Below the pieces are notes generated by a model that saw only the letters and a list, made by a program, of their open reading frames with translations, searched no databases and was not told the DNA's origin. A DNA stretch of 64,000 bases from Micromonospora costi (GTDB lineage: Bacteria; Actinomycetota; Actinomycetes; Mycobacteriales; Micromonosporaceae). The position numbers and the translations under genes are program-made. Positions 44,627 to 53,073 of this stretch are shown one piece after another. Position 1 is the stretch's first letter. Every line of letters begins with the position of its first letter. The DNA is taken from the NCBI RefSeq assembly GCF_003626655.1, contig NZ_RBAN01000006.1, forward strand, positions 1 to 64,000, written 5' to 3'.

Positions 44627-44654
44627 ACTTGACATAATGTACATTATCGAATCT
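44627..44654. other. dif: dif site (Xer chromosome-dimer resolution site)
   Basis: Read on the minus strand, arm AGATTCGATAA, centre TGTACA and arm TTATGTCAAGT make 28 bp. Compared with E. coli dif I count 19 of 28 matches, including all of TTATGT in the XerD arm and ATAA in the XerC arm. It is AT-rich against a very GC-rich background. The XerD-type arm is at the left on the + strand. Confidence 0.82.
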
Positions 44655-44668
44655 GCGCGACTCCGGTT

Positions 44669-44715
44669 CCAGGAAGTCGCGGTGTCCCGTCCGCCTCGAC
44701 AGCGCGACTTCCTGG
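44669..44715 (-). terminator. Terminator of the aldo/keto reductase gene
   Basis: CCAGGAAGTCGCG (44669-44681) pairs perfectly with 44703-44715, a 13-bp stem with a 21-base loop, starting 19 bases after the reductase stop. There is no U-run, as is common in this group. It also separates that gene from the dif candidate. Confidence 0.6.
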
Positions 44716-44733
44716 AAGTCGAGTCGCTCGCGG

Positions 44734-45711
44734 TCAACGCTCCAGCAGGCGCAGGGCGGCTTCGTCGTGGGTGTCGCCGACGGCGGGCGGAAGGTTGTCG
44801 AGCTTCTCCATCTGTTCCGCGGTCAGTTCGACGGCGTCGGCGGCGGTGTTCTCCTCGACACGTGCCACGCGCTTGGTGCCCGGGATGGGGGCGACGTCGT
44901 CACCGCGGCTCAGCAGCCAGGCCAGGGCGATCTGCGCCGGGGTGGCGCCCGCTTCGGCGGCGATGGCCTGCACCTCGTCCGCGATACGCAGGTTGCGCTG
45001 GAAGTTCTCGCCGGTGAAGCGCGGGTTGTTCTTCCGCAGGTCGGTGTCGTCGAAGCCGCTGGTCGAGCGGATCTGCCCGGTGAGGAAGCCGCGGCCCATT
45101 GGCGAGTAGGGCACGAAGCCGATGTTCAGCTGGCGCAGCAGTGGCAGTACGTGCGTCTCCGGGTGCCGGGTCCACAGGGAGTACTCCGACTGGACGGCGG
45201 TGATGGGGTGCACGGCGTGGGCGCGGCGGATGGTCTCCGGTCCGGCCTCGGACAGGCCGATGTAGCGGATCTTGCCCTCGGTGATGAGGTCGGCCAGCGT
45301 CCCGATGGTGTCCTCGATGGGGGTGTTCGGGTCGACCCGGTGCTGGTAGTACAGGTCGATGTAGTCGGTGCCCAGCCGCTTGAGTGAGCCGTCGACGGCG
45401 GTGCGGATGTTGGCCGGGCTGCTGTCGAGGTGTCCTGGCCCGCCGCCGGCGTGCGAGATCATGCCGAACTTCGTCGCCACGACGGCCTGGTCGCGGCGGC
45501 CCTTGAGCGCCTTGCCGAGGAGTTCCTCGTTGAGGTACGGGCCGTAGAACTCGGCGGTGTCCAGGTGCGTGACACCCAGGTCGAGGGCCCGGTGGATGGT
45601 GCGGATCGACTCGGCGTCGTCCGTGCCGGCGCCCGTGTAGGCGTAGGACATCGATAGGAGGCCCAGGCCGATACGGGAGACGTCCAGGTCCCCCAGCTTG
45701 ATGTGCTTCAT
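44734..45711 (-). CDS. Aldo/keto reductase
   Basis: A 325-residue NADPH-dependent reductase of the AKR family. Catalytic Asp and Tyr lie in THLDTAEFYGPY, Lys in VATKFG, and His in LYYQHRVDP; the NADPH site is GTKRVARVEEN near the C-terminus. It probably reduces aldehydes or ketones. It is divergent from a MarR gene whose operator-like repeats lie in the 141-bp gap. Confidence 0.9.
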   Translation of the reverse strand: MKHIKLGDLDVSRIGLGLLSMSYAYTGAGTDDAESIRTIHRALDLGVTHLDTAEFYGPYLNEELLGKALKGRRDQAVVATKFGMISHAGGGPGHLDSSPANIRTAVDGSLKRLGTDYIDLYYQHRVDPNTPIEDTIGTLADLITEGKIRYIGLSEAGPETIRRAHAVHPITAVQSEYSLWTRHPETHVLPLLRQLNIGFVPYSPMGRGFLTGQIRSTSGFDDTDLRKNNPRFTGENFQRNLRIADEVQAIAAEAGATPAQIALAWLLSRGDDVAPIPGTKRVARVEENTAADAVELTAEQMEKLDNLPPAVGDTHDEAALRLLER

Positions 45712-45819
45712 GACGATTCTCCGTTCCCATAGCGATCTGTACGCCCTGCCGGGCAGGTGGGCGCCGCCGTACCGTCGGGCGGCTGCGCGGACCGAAAGTT
45801 ACAGCTAGAACAGCTCTAA

Positions 45820-45846
45820 TTGCAACTATCTGAGTTGCAGTAAACT
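45820..45846. promoter_or_regulatory. MarR operator and leaderless promoter
   Basis: TGCAAC (45821-45826) and GTTGCA (45834-45839) form an inverted repeat with a 7-base spacer. TAAACT (45841-45846) ends six bases before GTG 45853. A MarR dimer here would block its own promoter and the divergent reductase promoter. Confidence 0.55.
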
Positions 45847-45852
45847 TGTGCG

Positions 45853-46278
45853 GTGTCCACCGAGCGCGAGACCCAAGCCCAAGCCGACCGCCAGCTGTGC
45901 GGGCTGGTCAACGGCCTGGCCAGTCACATCGAAGCGCACCTTCGGGTGCGGGCGGCCACCCTCGGTCTGACCGCCTCGCAGGCCACCGCGCTGCGCGAGT
46001 TGACCGGTCCCGTGACCCTGCGTGAACTCGCCGATCGGATGAGCTGCGAGCCGTCCAACGCCACCTTCGTCGCCGACCGCCTCGAAGAGCAGGGCTACCT
46101 CGAACGCCACCCGCACCCCGAGGACCGCCGCGCCAAGCAGCTCGTCCTGACCCCCCGGGGCACCGAGCTCCGCGAGCGCCTCCTCGCGTTGCTCGCCGAG
46201 GACTCCCCCCTGTCCCCTCTCGGCCCGGAAGAGCGGGACGTGCTGCAGCGGCTCCTCACCCGCGCCCTCGTCCGCTGA
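45853..46278 (+). CDS. MarR-family transcriptional regulator
   Basis: A 141-residue protein: LTASQATALRELTGPVTLRELADRMSCEPSNATFVADRLEEQGYLER, then the wing HPEDRRAKQLVLT. One Cys lies in the recognition region (MSCEPSN), so thiol-based redox sensing is possible. It likely represses itself and the divergent aldo/keto reductase. Confidence 0.87.
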   Translation: MSTERETQAQADRQLCGLVNGLASHIEAHLRVRAATLGLTASQATALRELTGPVTLRELADRMSCEPSNATFVADRLEEQGYLERHPHPEDRRAKQLVLTPRGTELRERLLALLAEDSPLSPLGPEERDVLQRLLTRALVR

Positions 46279-46322
46279 CCTGCCGGTCCCCCAACCTTGC
46301 AATGGCCGCCTAGCATGCGGCC

Positions 46323-47120
46323 ATGAGACGAGCCGCGATGGCCGGATTGGCCGCAGGTGCTCTGCTTCTGCTCGCGTGCTCGGTCGGCGTGGAACCGGAC
46401 GACGAACCGCGTGCCGACGGTCCGGCCGAGCGTGGCTCCTCAGCTCCCGCCGGGAGCGTCAACGCTGACGCCGCCACGACGGCCGACGCGATAGACCAGC
46501 TGCGGGCGGGTACGGCGTTCGTCGATCAGACCAGTTTTCGCGCCGACGTCGACATCGCGAGCCAGATCTCGACCCTCTCGCAGACCGACAACGTCGAGAG
46601 GCGCGCCGTCAGCACGGTCTCCGTGGGCGGTCGCGGCTGGGAGATCCGGATGATCGACGAGGACGTCTACATGAAGACCGATCTGGACCTGCCGGGCGTC
46701 GGTCACGACTGGATGGTCCTCGACCGGGCTCGCGTGCCGTCGGCCTTCGCCCTGAGCTTCGAGCCCGGCAAGAACGATCCCAGCGGCTCGGCGCGCCTGA
46801 TCAACGCGATCGTCACCGCGCGGGCGGACGGTCCCCGTATCAGCGGGACGCTCGACGTGACCCGAATCGGCAGCGGCAACGGGATCAGCTTCCGGCCGGG
46901 GCCAGCGGGAGAGTTTCCCGACAGCGTGCGCAACCAGGCGTTCCACGCGTCGCTGGACGCGGAGGGTCGACTGGTCGATTTCCTGATCCCCGAGGCCAAC
47001 GGCGCTCCCAGCGCGTCGCTACGGTACAGCGAATTCGGTGCCCCGTTCGAGGTCGTCCGCCCGGACGGTGCGGTGAAGGCTCCCGACGCCCTCTACCCGC
47101 AGCTGGGTCTGGGCGGCTGA
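46323..47120 (+). CDS. Putative lipoprotein
   Basis: A 265-residue secreted lipoprotein with lipobox LLLAC near residue 19 and an acidic linker. The rest (FRADVDIASQIS, GRGWEIRMIDEDVYMKTDLD, SASLRYSEFGAPFEV) is beta-rich and recalls the LppX/LprAFG fold, known to carry lipids in mycobacteria; this is an inference. TAGCAT (46311-46316) six bases before ATG 46323 suggests a leaderless transcript. Confidence 0.7.
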   Translation: MRRAAMAGLAAGALLLLACSVGVEPDDEPRADGPAERGSSAPAGSVNADAATTADAIDQLRAGTAFVDQTSFRADVDIASQISTLSQTDNVERRAVSTVSVGGRGWEIRMIDEDVYMKTDLDLPGVGHDWMVLDRARVPSAFALSFEPGKNDPSGSARLINAIVTARADGPRISGTLDVTRIGSGNGISFRPGPAGEFPDSVRNQAFHASLDAEGRLVDFLIPEANGAPSASLRYSEFGAPFEVVRPDGAVKAPDALYPQLGLGG

Positions 47121-47132
47121 GGGCGACATCGG

Positions 47133-47639
47133 TCAGGCGGTCGTGGCCCGTTCGTGGATCTCCACCGCCGTCTCCAGCATCTGCCGGGTGCTGGTGAACC
47201 AGTCCTGCAGATTCAGATCCACGATGAGCTCGTCCGCGCCGGCCTCTGCGGCCGTGTGGACGTCGTCCATGATCTGGTCGAGTGTGCCGACGAACGGGGG
47301 TCGGTCAGGGCCCGCCGGACGGTCGGTGAAGGTGACGTTGCCCACCACGATCATCTCCATCCGGTCCGTGTCCCGGCCGTACCCGGAAGCCATGTCCCGG
47401 ATGCGGTCCCAGCTCGCGAGCAGGTCCGCGGCTCCGGCCGGCCCGGTTCGGGAAGGAACGGCAGCCAGCCGTCGGCGCGCCTGTTGATGCGTTCCACGGC
47501 CTTGGAGCCCCGGCCGATGGTGCTGCCACCGCGTCCACAGACTGGCGTATCCGGCGGCTTCGGCCGTTCTGGCCGCTTCGACCAGGTCGTGTTGGAGGTC
47601 GGTTCCCAATCTCTGGGGCCGGCGAAGTCCGAGTTTCAT
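47133..47639 (-). pseudogene. Decayed luciferase-like monooxygenase (F420-dependent type)
   Basis: The N-terminus (MKLGLRRPQ ... DLVEAARTAEAAGYASLW) and C-terminus (ASWDRIRDMASGYGRDTDRM ... VDLNLQDWFTS) share one frame. Between them, 47430-47525, the family block GGSTIGRGSKAVERINRR and ADGWLPFLPEPGRP is readable only in another frame. The central ~120+ residues are missing. So the gene has a large internal deletion and two frame changes and is not functional. Confidence 0.78.
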
Positions 47640-47905
47640 TGTGAGGCCTCTGAGGTGGTCGGGATGGTCGTGGCCGTGCGTTCTCAGAGTTCCTTCCCGC
47701 CCCGCAACGGCAACTGGCGGTCCTCCCCCGCCTGGCTGACAGCCTCGCGTGACCGATCCGACCGGCACACCCCACCACCGTGCCCCAGGCACTGCCGGAG
47801 GCCACGCATCTGTGCGGGCTGGCTCGCTTGCGCGGAGCTGTCTTCGAGAATCCCGAGTTCGGATGACTACGCTGGATCCGCAAGCTGGAGGAGGTTGCGA
47901 TCTGC

Positions 47906-48796
47906 ATGGGTGACTCGCGCGGGCCCGGACGGTCGGAGCAGGAGGATCCGCTCGGAGCCGGATGGGAGAGGCACCGGCCCGCCGTCTTCGGTGTGGCCTA
48001 CCGGCTGCTGGGGAGTGTGGCCGACGCCGAGGATGTGACCCAGGACGTGTGGCTGCGGGCGGCGGGAGCGGACCTGCAGGACATCGGTGATCTGCATGCC
48101 TGGCTGGTGACGGTGGCCGCGCGACGGTCGTACGACATCCTCAAGAGCGCCCGTGTGCGGCGGGAGACCTATGTCGGGCCGTGGCTGCCTGAGCCGCTGC
48201 TGACCGGGCCGGACGCGTCGCAGCCGGTCCTCGTCGACGAGTCCGTCAGTTCAGCGATGCTGCTGATCATGGAAGAGCTGAGCCCGCCGGAGCGGGTGGC
48301 CTTCGTCCTCCACGACGTCTTCGGTCTTGAGTTCGGCCGGATCGCCGAAGTGCTGGACGTCTCCGTGCCGGCTGCCCGGCAGCTTGCCTCGCGGGCACGA
48401 CGGCGGGTGGCCAACGCGAAGCAGTCCACGCCGCAGGCGTCGAAGGCAGAGCGCGAACGCGTTCTCAGGGTCTTCCGCGCCGCTTACGAGGCCGGGGACC
48501 TGGCAGGCCTGGTCAGGCTCCTGCACCCGAACGCCGTCTACGTCACCGACGGCGGGGGCAAGGTCTCGGCGGCACGCAAGCTCATCTACGGCGGCGAGCG
48601 CGTCGCCGAGGTCATGGTGCGTACGGGACGCCAGTGGCGCCCGGACCGCATCGACTTCGCCGAGGTTGGCGGCGAACTCGCCCTCGTGTTCCATCGGGAA
48701 GGCCGGGTCTACTCCGTCGACACGGTGCAGCTCACAGACGGTCTGATCAGCGCGTACCGCAGGGTCATCAATCCCGACAAACTCGCGCGCGTCTGA
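47906..48796 (+). CDS. RNA polymerase sigma factor, SigJ type (ECF41-like)
   Basis: A 296-residue ECF sigma factor. Region 2 is VFGVAYRLLGSVADAEDVTQDVWLRA. Region 4 is LSPPERVAFVLHDVFGLEFGRIAEVLDVSVPAARQLASRARRR. The C-terminal ~110 residues are a SnoaL-like domain, which regulates activity in ECF41 proteins. GGAGGAGG (47887-47894) precedes ATG 47906. It is followed by a cupin lipoprotein and an AhpD-like gene, likely its targets. Confidence 0.88.
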   Translation: MGDSRGPGRSEQEDPLGAGWERHRPAVFGVAYRLLGSVADAEDVTQDVWLRAAGADLQDIGDLHAWLVTVAARRSYDILKSARVRRETYVGPWLPEPLLTGPDASQPVLVDESVSSAMLLIMEELSPPERVAFVLHDVFGLEFGRIAEVLDVSVPAARQLASRARRRVANAKQSTPQASKAERERVLRVFRAAYEAGDLAGLVRLLHPNAVYVTDGGGKVSAARKLIYGGERVAEVMVRTGRQWRPDRIDFAEVGGELALVFHREGRVYSVDTVQLTDGLISAYRRVINPDKLARV

Positions 48797-48942
48797 GCTG
48801 TCACGTCCGGACGGGCTGCCTCGTCTCCCTGATGAGAACGCAGAACGGGCGACGAAGGAATTGGCGCGAGCAGGTGGGATGCCGCTTGAGCCCTGCGTGA
48901 GTGGGCTGTGCGCCCGAGTCGCCCCTCCCCAGTAAGGACCGT

Positions 48943-49437
48943 ATGCAAGCCATCACTGTGCGGGGCCGGAACGCGGGTATCGCCGCTGGCCTCCTGGCTG
49001 TCGCCACGCTGACCGTGGCCACGGCCTGCTCGACCTCCAACCAGGGCGCTCACGCCGCGGGGCCGGCCACGGCCGCCGCAGCGTCGGCATCGGCGCGGCC
49101 CGCCGAGACCCTCAAACCGCTGTTCCAGCAGGCCCTGCCGGATGTGGAGGGAAAGACGTTCACGTCGGCGGTCGTCGAACTTCCACCCAACGCGAGCGCG
49201 GCGCCGCACCGGCACGGCCAGGCGTTCGTCTACGCCTACGTCCTCGAAGGCACCGTGCGCAGCAAGCTCGACGACGGGCCCGTGACCACCTTCCACCAGG
49301 GCGAGAACTGGGTCGAGCAGCCGGGCACCGACCATGTCCTCACCGAGAACGCCAGCCAGACCGAGCCGGCCGAGCTCCTGGTCGTCTTCGTCTCCGACAC
49401 CGGAGACAAGCTCAAGGTCGACGACCCGAAGTCATAG
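48943..49437 (+). CDS. Cupin-domain lipoprotein
   Basis: A 164-residue lipoprotein: membrane-anchored by the lipobox TVATAC near residue 29, then an Ala-rich linker, then a cupin barrel (PHRHGQAFVYAYVLEGTVRSK ... GENWVEQPGTDHVL) with His residues for a metal. AAGGA supports ATG 48943. It sits between the SigJ-type factor and the AhpD-like gene, a context I associate with oxidative stress. Confidence 0.78.
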   Translation: MQAITVRGRNAGIAAGLLAVATLTVATACSTSNQGAHAAGPATAAAASASARPAETLKPLFQQALPDVEGKTFTSAVVELPPNASAAPHRHGQAFVYAYVLEGTVRSKLDDGPVTTFHQGENWVEQPGTDHVLTENASQTEPAELLVVFVSDTGDKLKVDDPKS

Positions 49438-49557
49438 CCCGGGGGCACGCAGCGGGCGGCACAGGCTGCCTGAAATCTGTCCCTGCCATTCATTCAGCGC
49501 CACCAGGACGCGCCCGAAGGGCGCGGCGCAGATCGTACGAACGGATCAGAAGGAACC

Positions 49558-50016
49558 ATGACCGAACGTCAGCGTGTCAACATCGGCGAGCAGCACCCCG
49601 CCTCCTACAAGGCCCTCATCGCCCTGTCGTCGGAGGCGGACGAGGCCGCCGCCGCGGCGGGCCTCGACCCGCTCCTGGTCGAGCTGGTGAGGATCCGCAC
49701 CTCCCAGATCAACGGCTGCGCGTTCTGCCTGCGCATGCACACCCGCGATGCCCTCAAGAAGGGCGAAAACCCCGACCGGATCGCCGTACTGCCCGCCTGG
49801 GCGGAGACGGACTACTTCTCCGCGACCGACCGCGCCGCCCTCCGCCTGGCCGAGGCGATCACACTCGTTCCGCAGGGGCACGTCAGCGACGAGGACTTCG
49901 ATGCCGCCGCGGGCGTACTCACCGCCGACCAGGTCTCGGCAGTCGCCTGGCTGGTGACGGTGATGAACGCCTGGAACCGCGTCGCGATCACCAGCCGGTA
50001 CCGCGTCGGCAGCTGA
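49558..50016 (+). CDS. AhpD-like carboxymuconolactone decarboxylase family protein
   Basis: A 152-residue protein with the AhpD catalytic motif CAFCLRMHTRDA (C-x2-C plus His) and RIRTSQINGCA. Many members are peroxidase or thiol-reducing partners; genes for them are the classic companions of ECF41 sigma factors. AGAAGGA precedes ATG 49558. Its 3' end overlaps the convergent membrane gene by 29 bases. Confidence 0.88.
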   Translation: MTERQRVNIGEQHPASYKALIALSSEADEAAAAAGLDPLLVELVRIRTSQINGCAFCLRMHTRDALKKGENPDRIAVLPAWAETDYFSATDRAALRLAEAITLVPQGHVSDEDFDAAAGVLTADQVSAVAWLVTVMNAWNRVAITSRYRVGS

Positions 50017-50767
50017 CGCCGGCGGCGAGCACCGGCCGGGCGGGCTGGGACGGCTCAGGATGGATGAGACGTGACAGCCCGCCCGGCCGCCCGAGGCGTC
50101 CGGGCGAGGCCACTCCGCCACTCCGCCGTGCCGCCACGGTCACGCCGACGATCCAGACGATCGCCACCAGCCGCCACAGCGGTTCGAGCCTCAGCAGCGG
50201 CGGCCACACGATCGACACCACGGACACGGCGACCAGCGGCCCGGCCCACCGCCCGTAGCGGAACACCCACCGGCCGCGGGTACGACGGCGCAGGCCGGCG
50301 ACGGAGGACGCGGTGACGAACACGGCGAGGCCGGCGAGGTGCACTGCTCCCCCACACAGCAGGGTCGCCGTGCCGAGCGCGGACACGACGCCGGCGTCGG
50401 CCCGTTCGGCCACGGCGGCCAGGCTGACCGACGTGAGGACGGACAGCAGCAGGAAACCGGCCGCGGCCGCGTTACCCCAGGCGGCCACGCGACCCAGCCG
50501 GTCCGGGCGGTCCAGCCCGTCCGGGCGATTCGGCCACAGGCTGCGATGCAGCCCGCGCCCGAACAGGTACAGGGCGACGGCGGCGAGCACCTGGAGCGCG
50601 CTCTGCGCGACGACGGCGGGCAGGTTGTGCCCGTAGAAGGCGCGCAGGTCCGCCACCGACGCGTCGGGCAGGTACAGCGTGTCGCCGGTCGCCAGCGCGC
50701 CGCCGACCACGATGCTGGCTACGAAGGCGACCACGAACGCCGGGCCGAACCAAGCCCACCGTCGCAT
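49988..50767 (-). CDS. Hypothetical multi-span membrane protein
   Basis: A 259-residue protein with about six hydrophobic spans (FGPAFVVAFVASIVVGGAL, AVVAQSALQVLAAVALYLF, LVAIVWIVGVTVA). It looks like a DUF3995-type protein, but I am not sure. AAAGGGG lies before ATG 50767. The 3' end overlaps the AhpD-like gene on the opposite strand. Confidence 0.6.
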   Translation of the reverse strand: MRRWAWFGPAFVVAFVASIVVGGALATGDTLYLPDASVADLRAFYGHNLPAVVAQSALQVLAAVALYLFGRGLHRSLWPNRPDGLDRPDRLGRVAAWGNAAAAGFLLLSVLTSVSLAAVAERADAGVVSALGTATLLCGGAVHLAGLAVFVTASSVAGLRRRTRGRWVFRYGRWAGPLVAVSVVSIVWPPLLRLEPLWRLVAIVWIVGVTVAARRSGGVASPGRLGRPGGLSRLIHPEPSQPARPVLAAGVSCRRGTGW

Positions 50768-50938
50768 GTGGACCAACCCCTTTCCCGATCCGGAAGACTG
50801 TGGGGGTCGATCGTGCCGCCGTGGCCGTCGGCTGCCGTCCGCGCCGGAGCGCCACCTGCCGTACGCCCCGGCGCGTAGGCCGCCGGCGGCGCTACGTCGG
50901 TGGCGGTACTCGCCCGCGCCCGGGTTGGTGCCAAATTC

Positions 50939-50954
50939 GTTTGCCGCCAAACGG
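50939..50954. promoter_or_regulatory. Operator-like inverted repeat between divergent genes
   Basis: CGTTTG (50939-50944) and CAAACG (50949-50954) frame CCGC in the 234-bp gap between the membrane gene and the phosphotransferase gene. No adjacent regulator is present. The rest of the gap shows no gene. Confidence 0.35.
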
Positions 50955-51001
50955 CCCCGACCGGTGGACTGACCCTGACCGACGATCGAGGGTGAGGTGT
51001 C

Positions 51002-51913
51002 GTGCCGGACGCGCTGATGCACGAGGGCCAGCTCGCGGTGTCCCTTCGGACGGTGCGTGAGCTGGTGGACGCGCAGTTCCCGCAGTGGCGGGAGCTGCCG
51101 GTGCGGCGGGTGTCCTCGCACGGGACGGTCAACGCCATCGTCCGTGTCGGGGACCGGTTGACGGCGCGGTTTCCCCTTCAGCCCTGCCCGCTGGAGGAGG
51201 CGTGGCGCTGGCTGGAGCGTGAGGCGGAAGCGGCGCGGGAGCTGCTGGGGCGTACGCGCTTCCCGACGCCCGAGCCGGTCGCTCTCGGTGAGCCCGGTGC
51301 CGGCTACCCGCTTCCGTGGTCGGTGCAGACGTGGGTGCCCGGTGCGGTGGCCACCGACCAGGATCCGGGTGACTCGTACGGGTTCGCGGAGGATCTGGCC
51401 GAGTTCGTCGCCGGGGTGCGCGCGATCGACACGCGGGGGCGTACGTTCGGCGGTCAGGGTCGCGGTGGTGAGCTGCCCGCGCACGAGGAGTGGGTGCAGA
51501 CCTGTTTCCGGCGCAGCGAGGGGTTGCTGGACGTGCCGGCGCTGCGCCGCATCTGGACGGCGATGCGGGATCTGCCGCGCGGCGGGCCGGATGTGATGAA
51601 CCACGGTGACCTCATCCCGGGCAATGTCCTGGTGTCCGGCGGGCGTTTGGCGGGGGTGCTCGACGTGGGCGGGCTGGGGCCTGCGGACCCGTCCCTCGAC
51701 CTGGTGGGGGCGTGGCACCTGCTGGAACGCGGGCCGCGGCAGGCGCTGCGGCGGGCCCTGGGCTGCGACGATGTCGAGTGGGAGCGCGGCCGGGCGTGGG
51801 CGTTCGTGCAGGCGCTGGGCCTCGTGTGGTACTACGACCGGACCAACCCGGCCATGAGTGGGATGGGTCGGCGGACGTTGGCGCGGATCGTGGACGACCC
51901 GCCGACGGTGTGA
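51002..51913 (+). CDS. Aminoglycoside phosphotransferase-family kinase
   Basis: A 303-residue protein kinase-like enzyme of the APH family. Catalytic loop NHGDLIPGNVL and the metal-binding GVLDVGG (usually GVIDWG) are present. Family members phosphorylate antibiotics, sugars or other small molecules; resistance cannot be inferred from sequence. GTG 51002 follows GAGGTG. Confidence 0.85.
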   Translation: MPDALMHEGQLAVSLRTVRELVDAQFPQWRELPVRRVSSHGTVNAIVRVGDRLTARFPLQPCPLEEAWRWLEREAEAARELLGRTRFPTPEPVALGEPGAGYPLPWSVQTWVPGAVATDQDPGDSYGFAEDLAEFVAGVRAIDTRGRTFGGQGRGGELPAHEEWVQTCFRRSEGLLDVPALRRIWTAMRDLPRGGPDVMNHGDLIPGNVLVSGGRLAGVLDVGGLGPADPSLDLVGAWHLLERGPRQALRRALGCDDVEWERGRAWAFVQALGLVWYYDRTNPAMSGMGRRTLARIVDDPPTV

Positions 51914-52016
51914 GCGGGCGGGCGTCCCAGATCTGACAGCCGGTGGTGGGCGTGGTCGGGGGCCGGTGGTGGGAGCATCGGCCTGTCCCGTCGACCCGCC
52001 ACCCCGGGGAGGACCG

Positions 52017-53006
52017 ATGCCTCACTCCGCCACCCGCGCGACGGTCGTCGTCGCCGGTCTGTTGGCCGCCGTGGCCGTGGCTCCGGTGTCCCCCGCCGGG
52101 GCGTTTCCCCGCCCGCGCGTGCCGTCCTGCGCCATCGAGACGCTCGCGCAACCGGCGGGCATGTACCGCACCGAGGCGTACGCGGTGGATCCGTCCGGCC
52201 GGTACGTGGCCGGCGGTGCCCTGCGGGTGACCGACGAGGGCACGGAGTCGTTCGTGTTGCTGTGGGACCGGGGGCGGCTGCGCACGATCGCGTCGCCACT
52301 GGGTGAGTACGTGGTCGACGTGAACATCCGGGGCGTGGTGGTCGGGAACGGCCACGTCGACGGCAGGAGCCAGCCGTGGACGTACCACGGCGGTGTCTTC
52401 ACCCACCTGGCGACGCTGCCCGGCGGCGTCTTCGCCGACGCGGTCAACGCGCGGGGCGACGTGGTGGGCTACGGCTACGACGAGGTGAGCGGGGAGCCGT
52501 TCGCGGTGCGCTGGCCGGCGTCCCGGCCGGGCACGGTCGAGCGGTTGGACGCGCCGGCGGGTGCGATGGCGTTGGGGATCACCCGCGACGGCAGCATCGT
52601 GGGCACGGCGGGTGGGCCAGAAGACTTCACCGGCTGGGTGCGGCGGCCCGGCGGCGCGTACGACACGCTGACGGTGCCGGGGGCCCGTTCCGTGCAGGTC
52701 GACGCGGCGCAGGGCCGGTGGGTGGTCGGCCGTGCGGACCTGGCCGACGGCAGCCACGTCCCGGTGCGGTGGAACCTGCGGACGGGCCGGTACGCGGCGC
52801 TCGCCCCGGAGGTCGGGGTGCTCACCGACGTCAACGGGCGGGGTGTGGCCATCGGAGGCGAGTGGGTGGTGCGGGGCGCCACGGCCCGCCAGTTGCCCGG
52901 CGGCGGTGCCCGGACGGTGGGTGCGCGGGCCATCGCCGACGACGGCACGGTGGTGGGTTTCCGCAACGACGGGCGGGTCAGCGCGGTGCGGTGGACGGGC
53001 TGCTGA
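52017..53006 (+). CDS. Secreted HAF-repeat (beta-propeller-like) protein
   Basis: A 329-residue protein with a signal peptide ending APVSPAGA. The body consists of repeats of the form (A/V)xDxxGxVVGxxxxxxGxxxxxxW, for example VNARGDVVGYGYDEV and IADDGTVVGFRNDG, the HAF type seen in beta-propellers. No catalytic site is seen. It converges with the hexosaminidase gene over a strong bidirectional terminator. Confidence 0.82.
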   Translation: MPHSATRATVVVAGLLAAVAVAPVSPAGAFPRPRVPSCAIETLAQPAGMYRTEAYAVDPSGRYVAGGALRVTDEGTESFVLLWDRGRLRTIASPLGEYVVDVNIRGVVVGNGHVDGRSQPWTYHGGVFTHLATLPGGVFADAVNARGDVVGYGYDEVSGEPFAVRWPASRPGTVERLDAPAGAMALGITRDGSIVGTAGGPEDFTGWVRRPGGAYDTLTVPGARSVQVDAAQGRWVVGRADLADGSHVPVRWNLRTGRYAALAPEVGVLTDVNGRGVAIGGEWVVRGATARQLPGGGARTVGARAIADDGTVVGFRNDGRVSAVRWTGC

Positions 53007-53030
53007 GCGTCCGCCGCGTGCGGTCGTGCG

Positions 53031-53060
53031 ACGGCCCCCGGCCTCCGGGCCGGGGGCCGT
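53031..53060. terminator. Bidirectional GC hairpin terminator
   Basis: ACGGCCCCCGGC (53031-53042) pairs perfectly with 53049-53060 around the loop CTCCGG. It lies between the convergent HAF-repeat and hexosaminidase genes. Confidence 0.75.
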
Positions 53061-53073
53061 GCGCGGGGTCGGG

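Noticed and set aside
41436..44654. A complete integrative element or prophage around the recombinase
   Set aside because: No replication, transfer or phage genes and no flanking tRNA or direct repeats were seen; only the recombinase and dif-like sites are supported.
47154..48038. Plus-strand open frame across the monooxygenase relic and the sigma factor start
   Set aside because: It runs antisense to the recognisable family blocks and overlaps the true sigma factor start in another frame.
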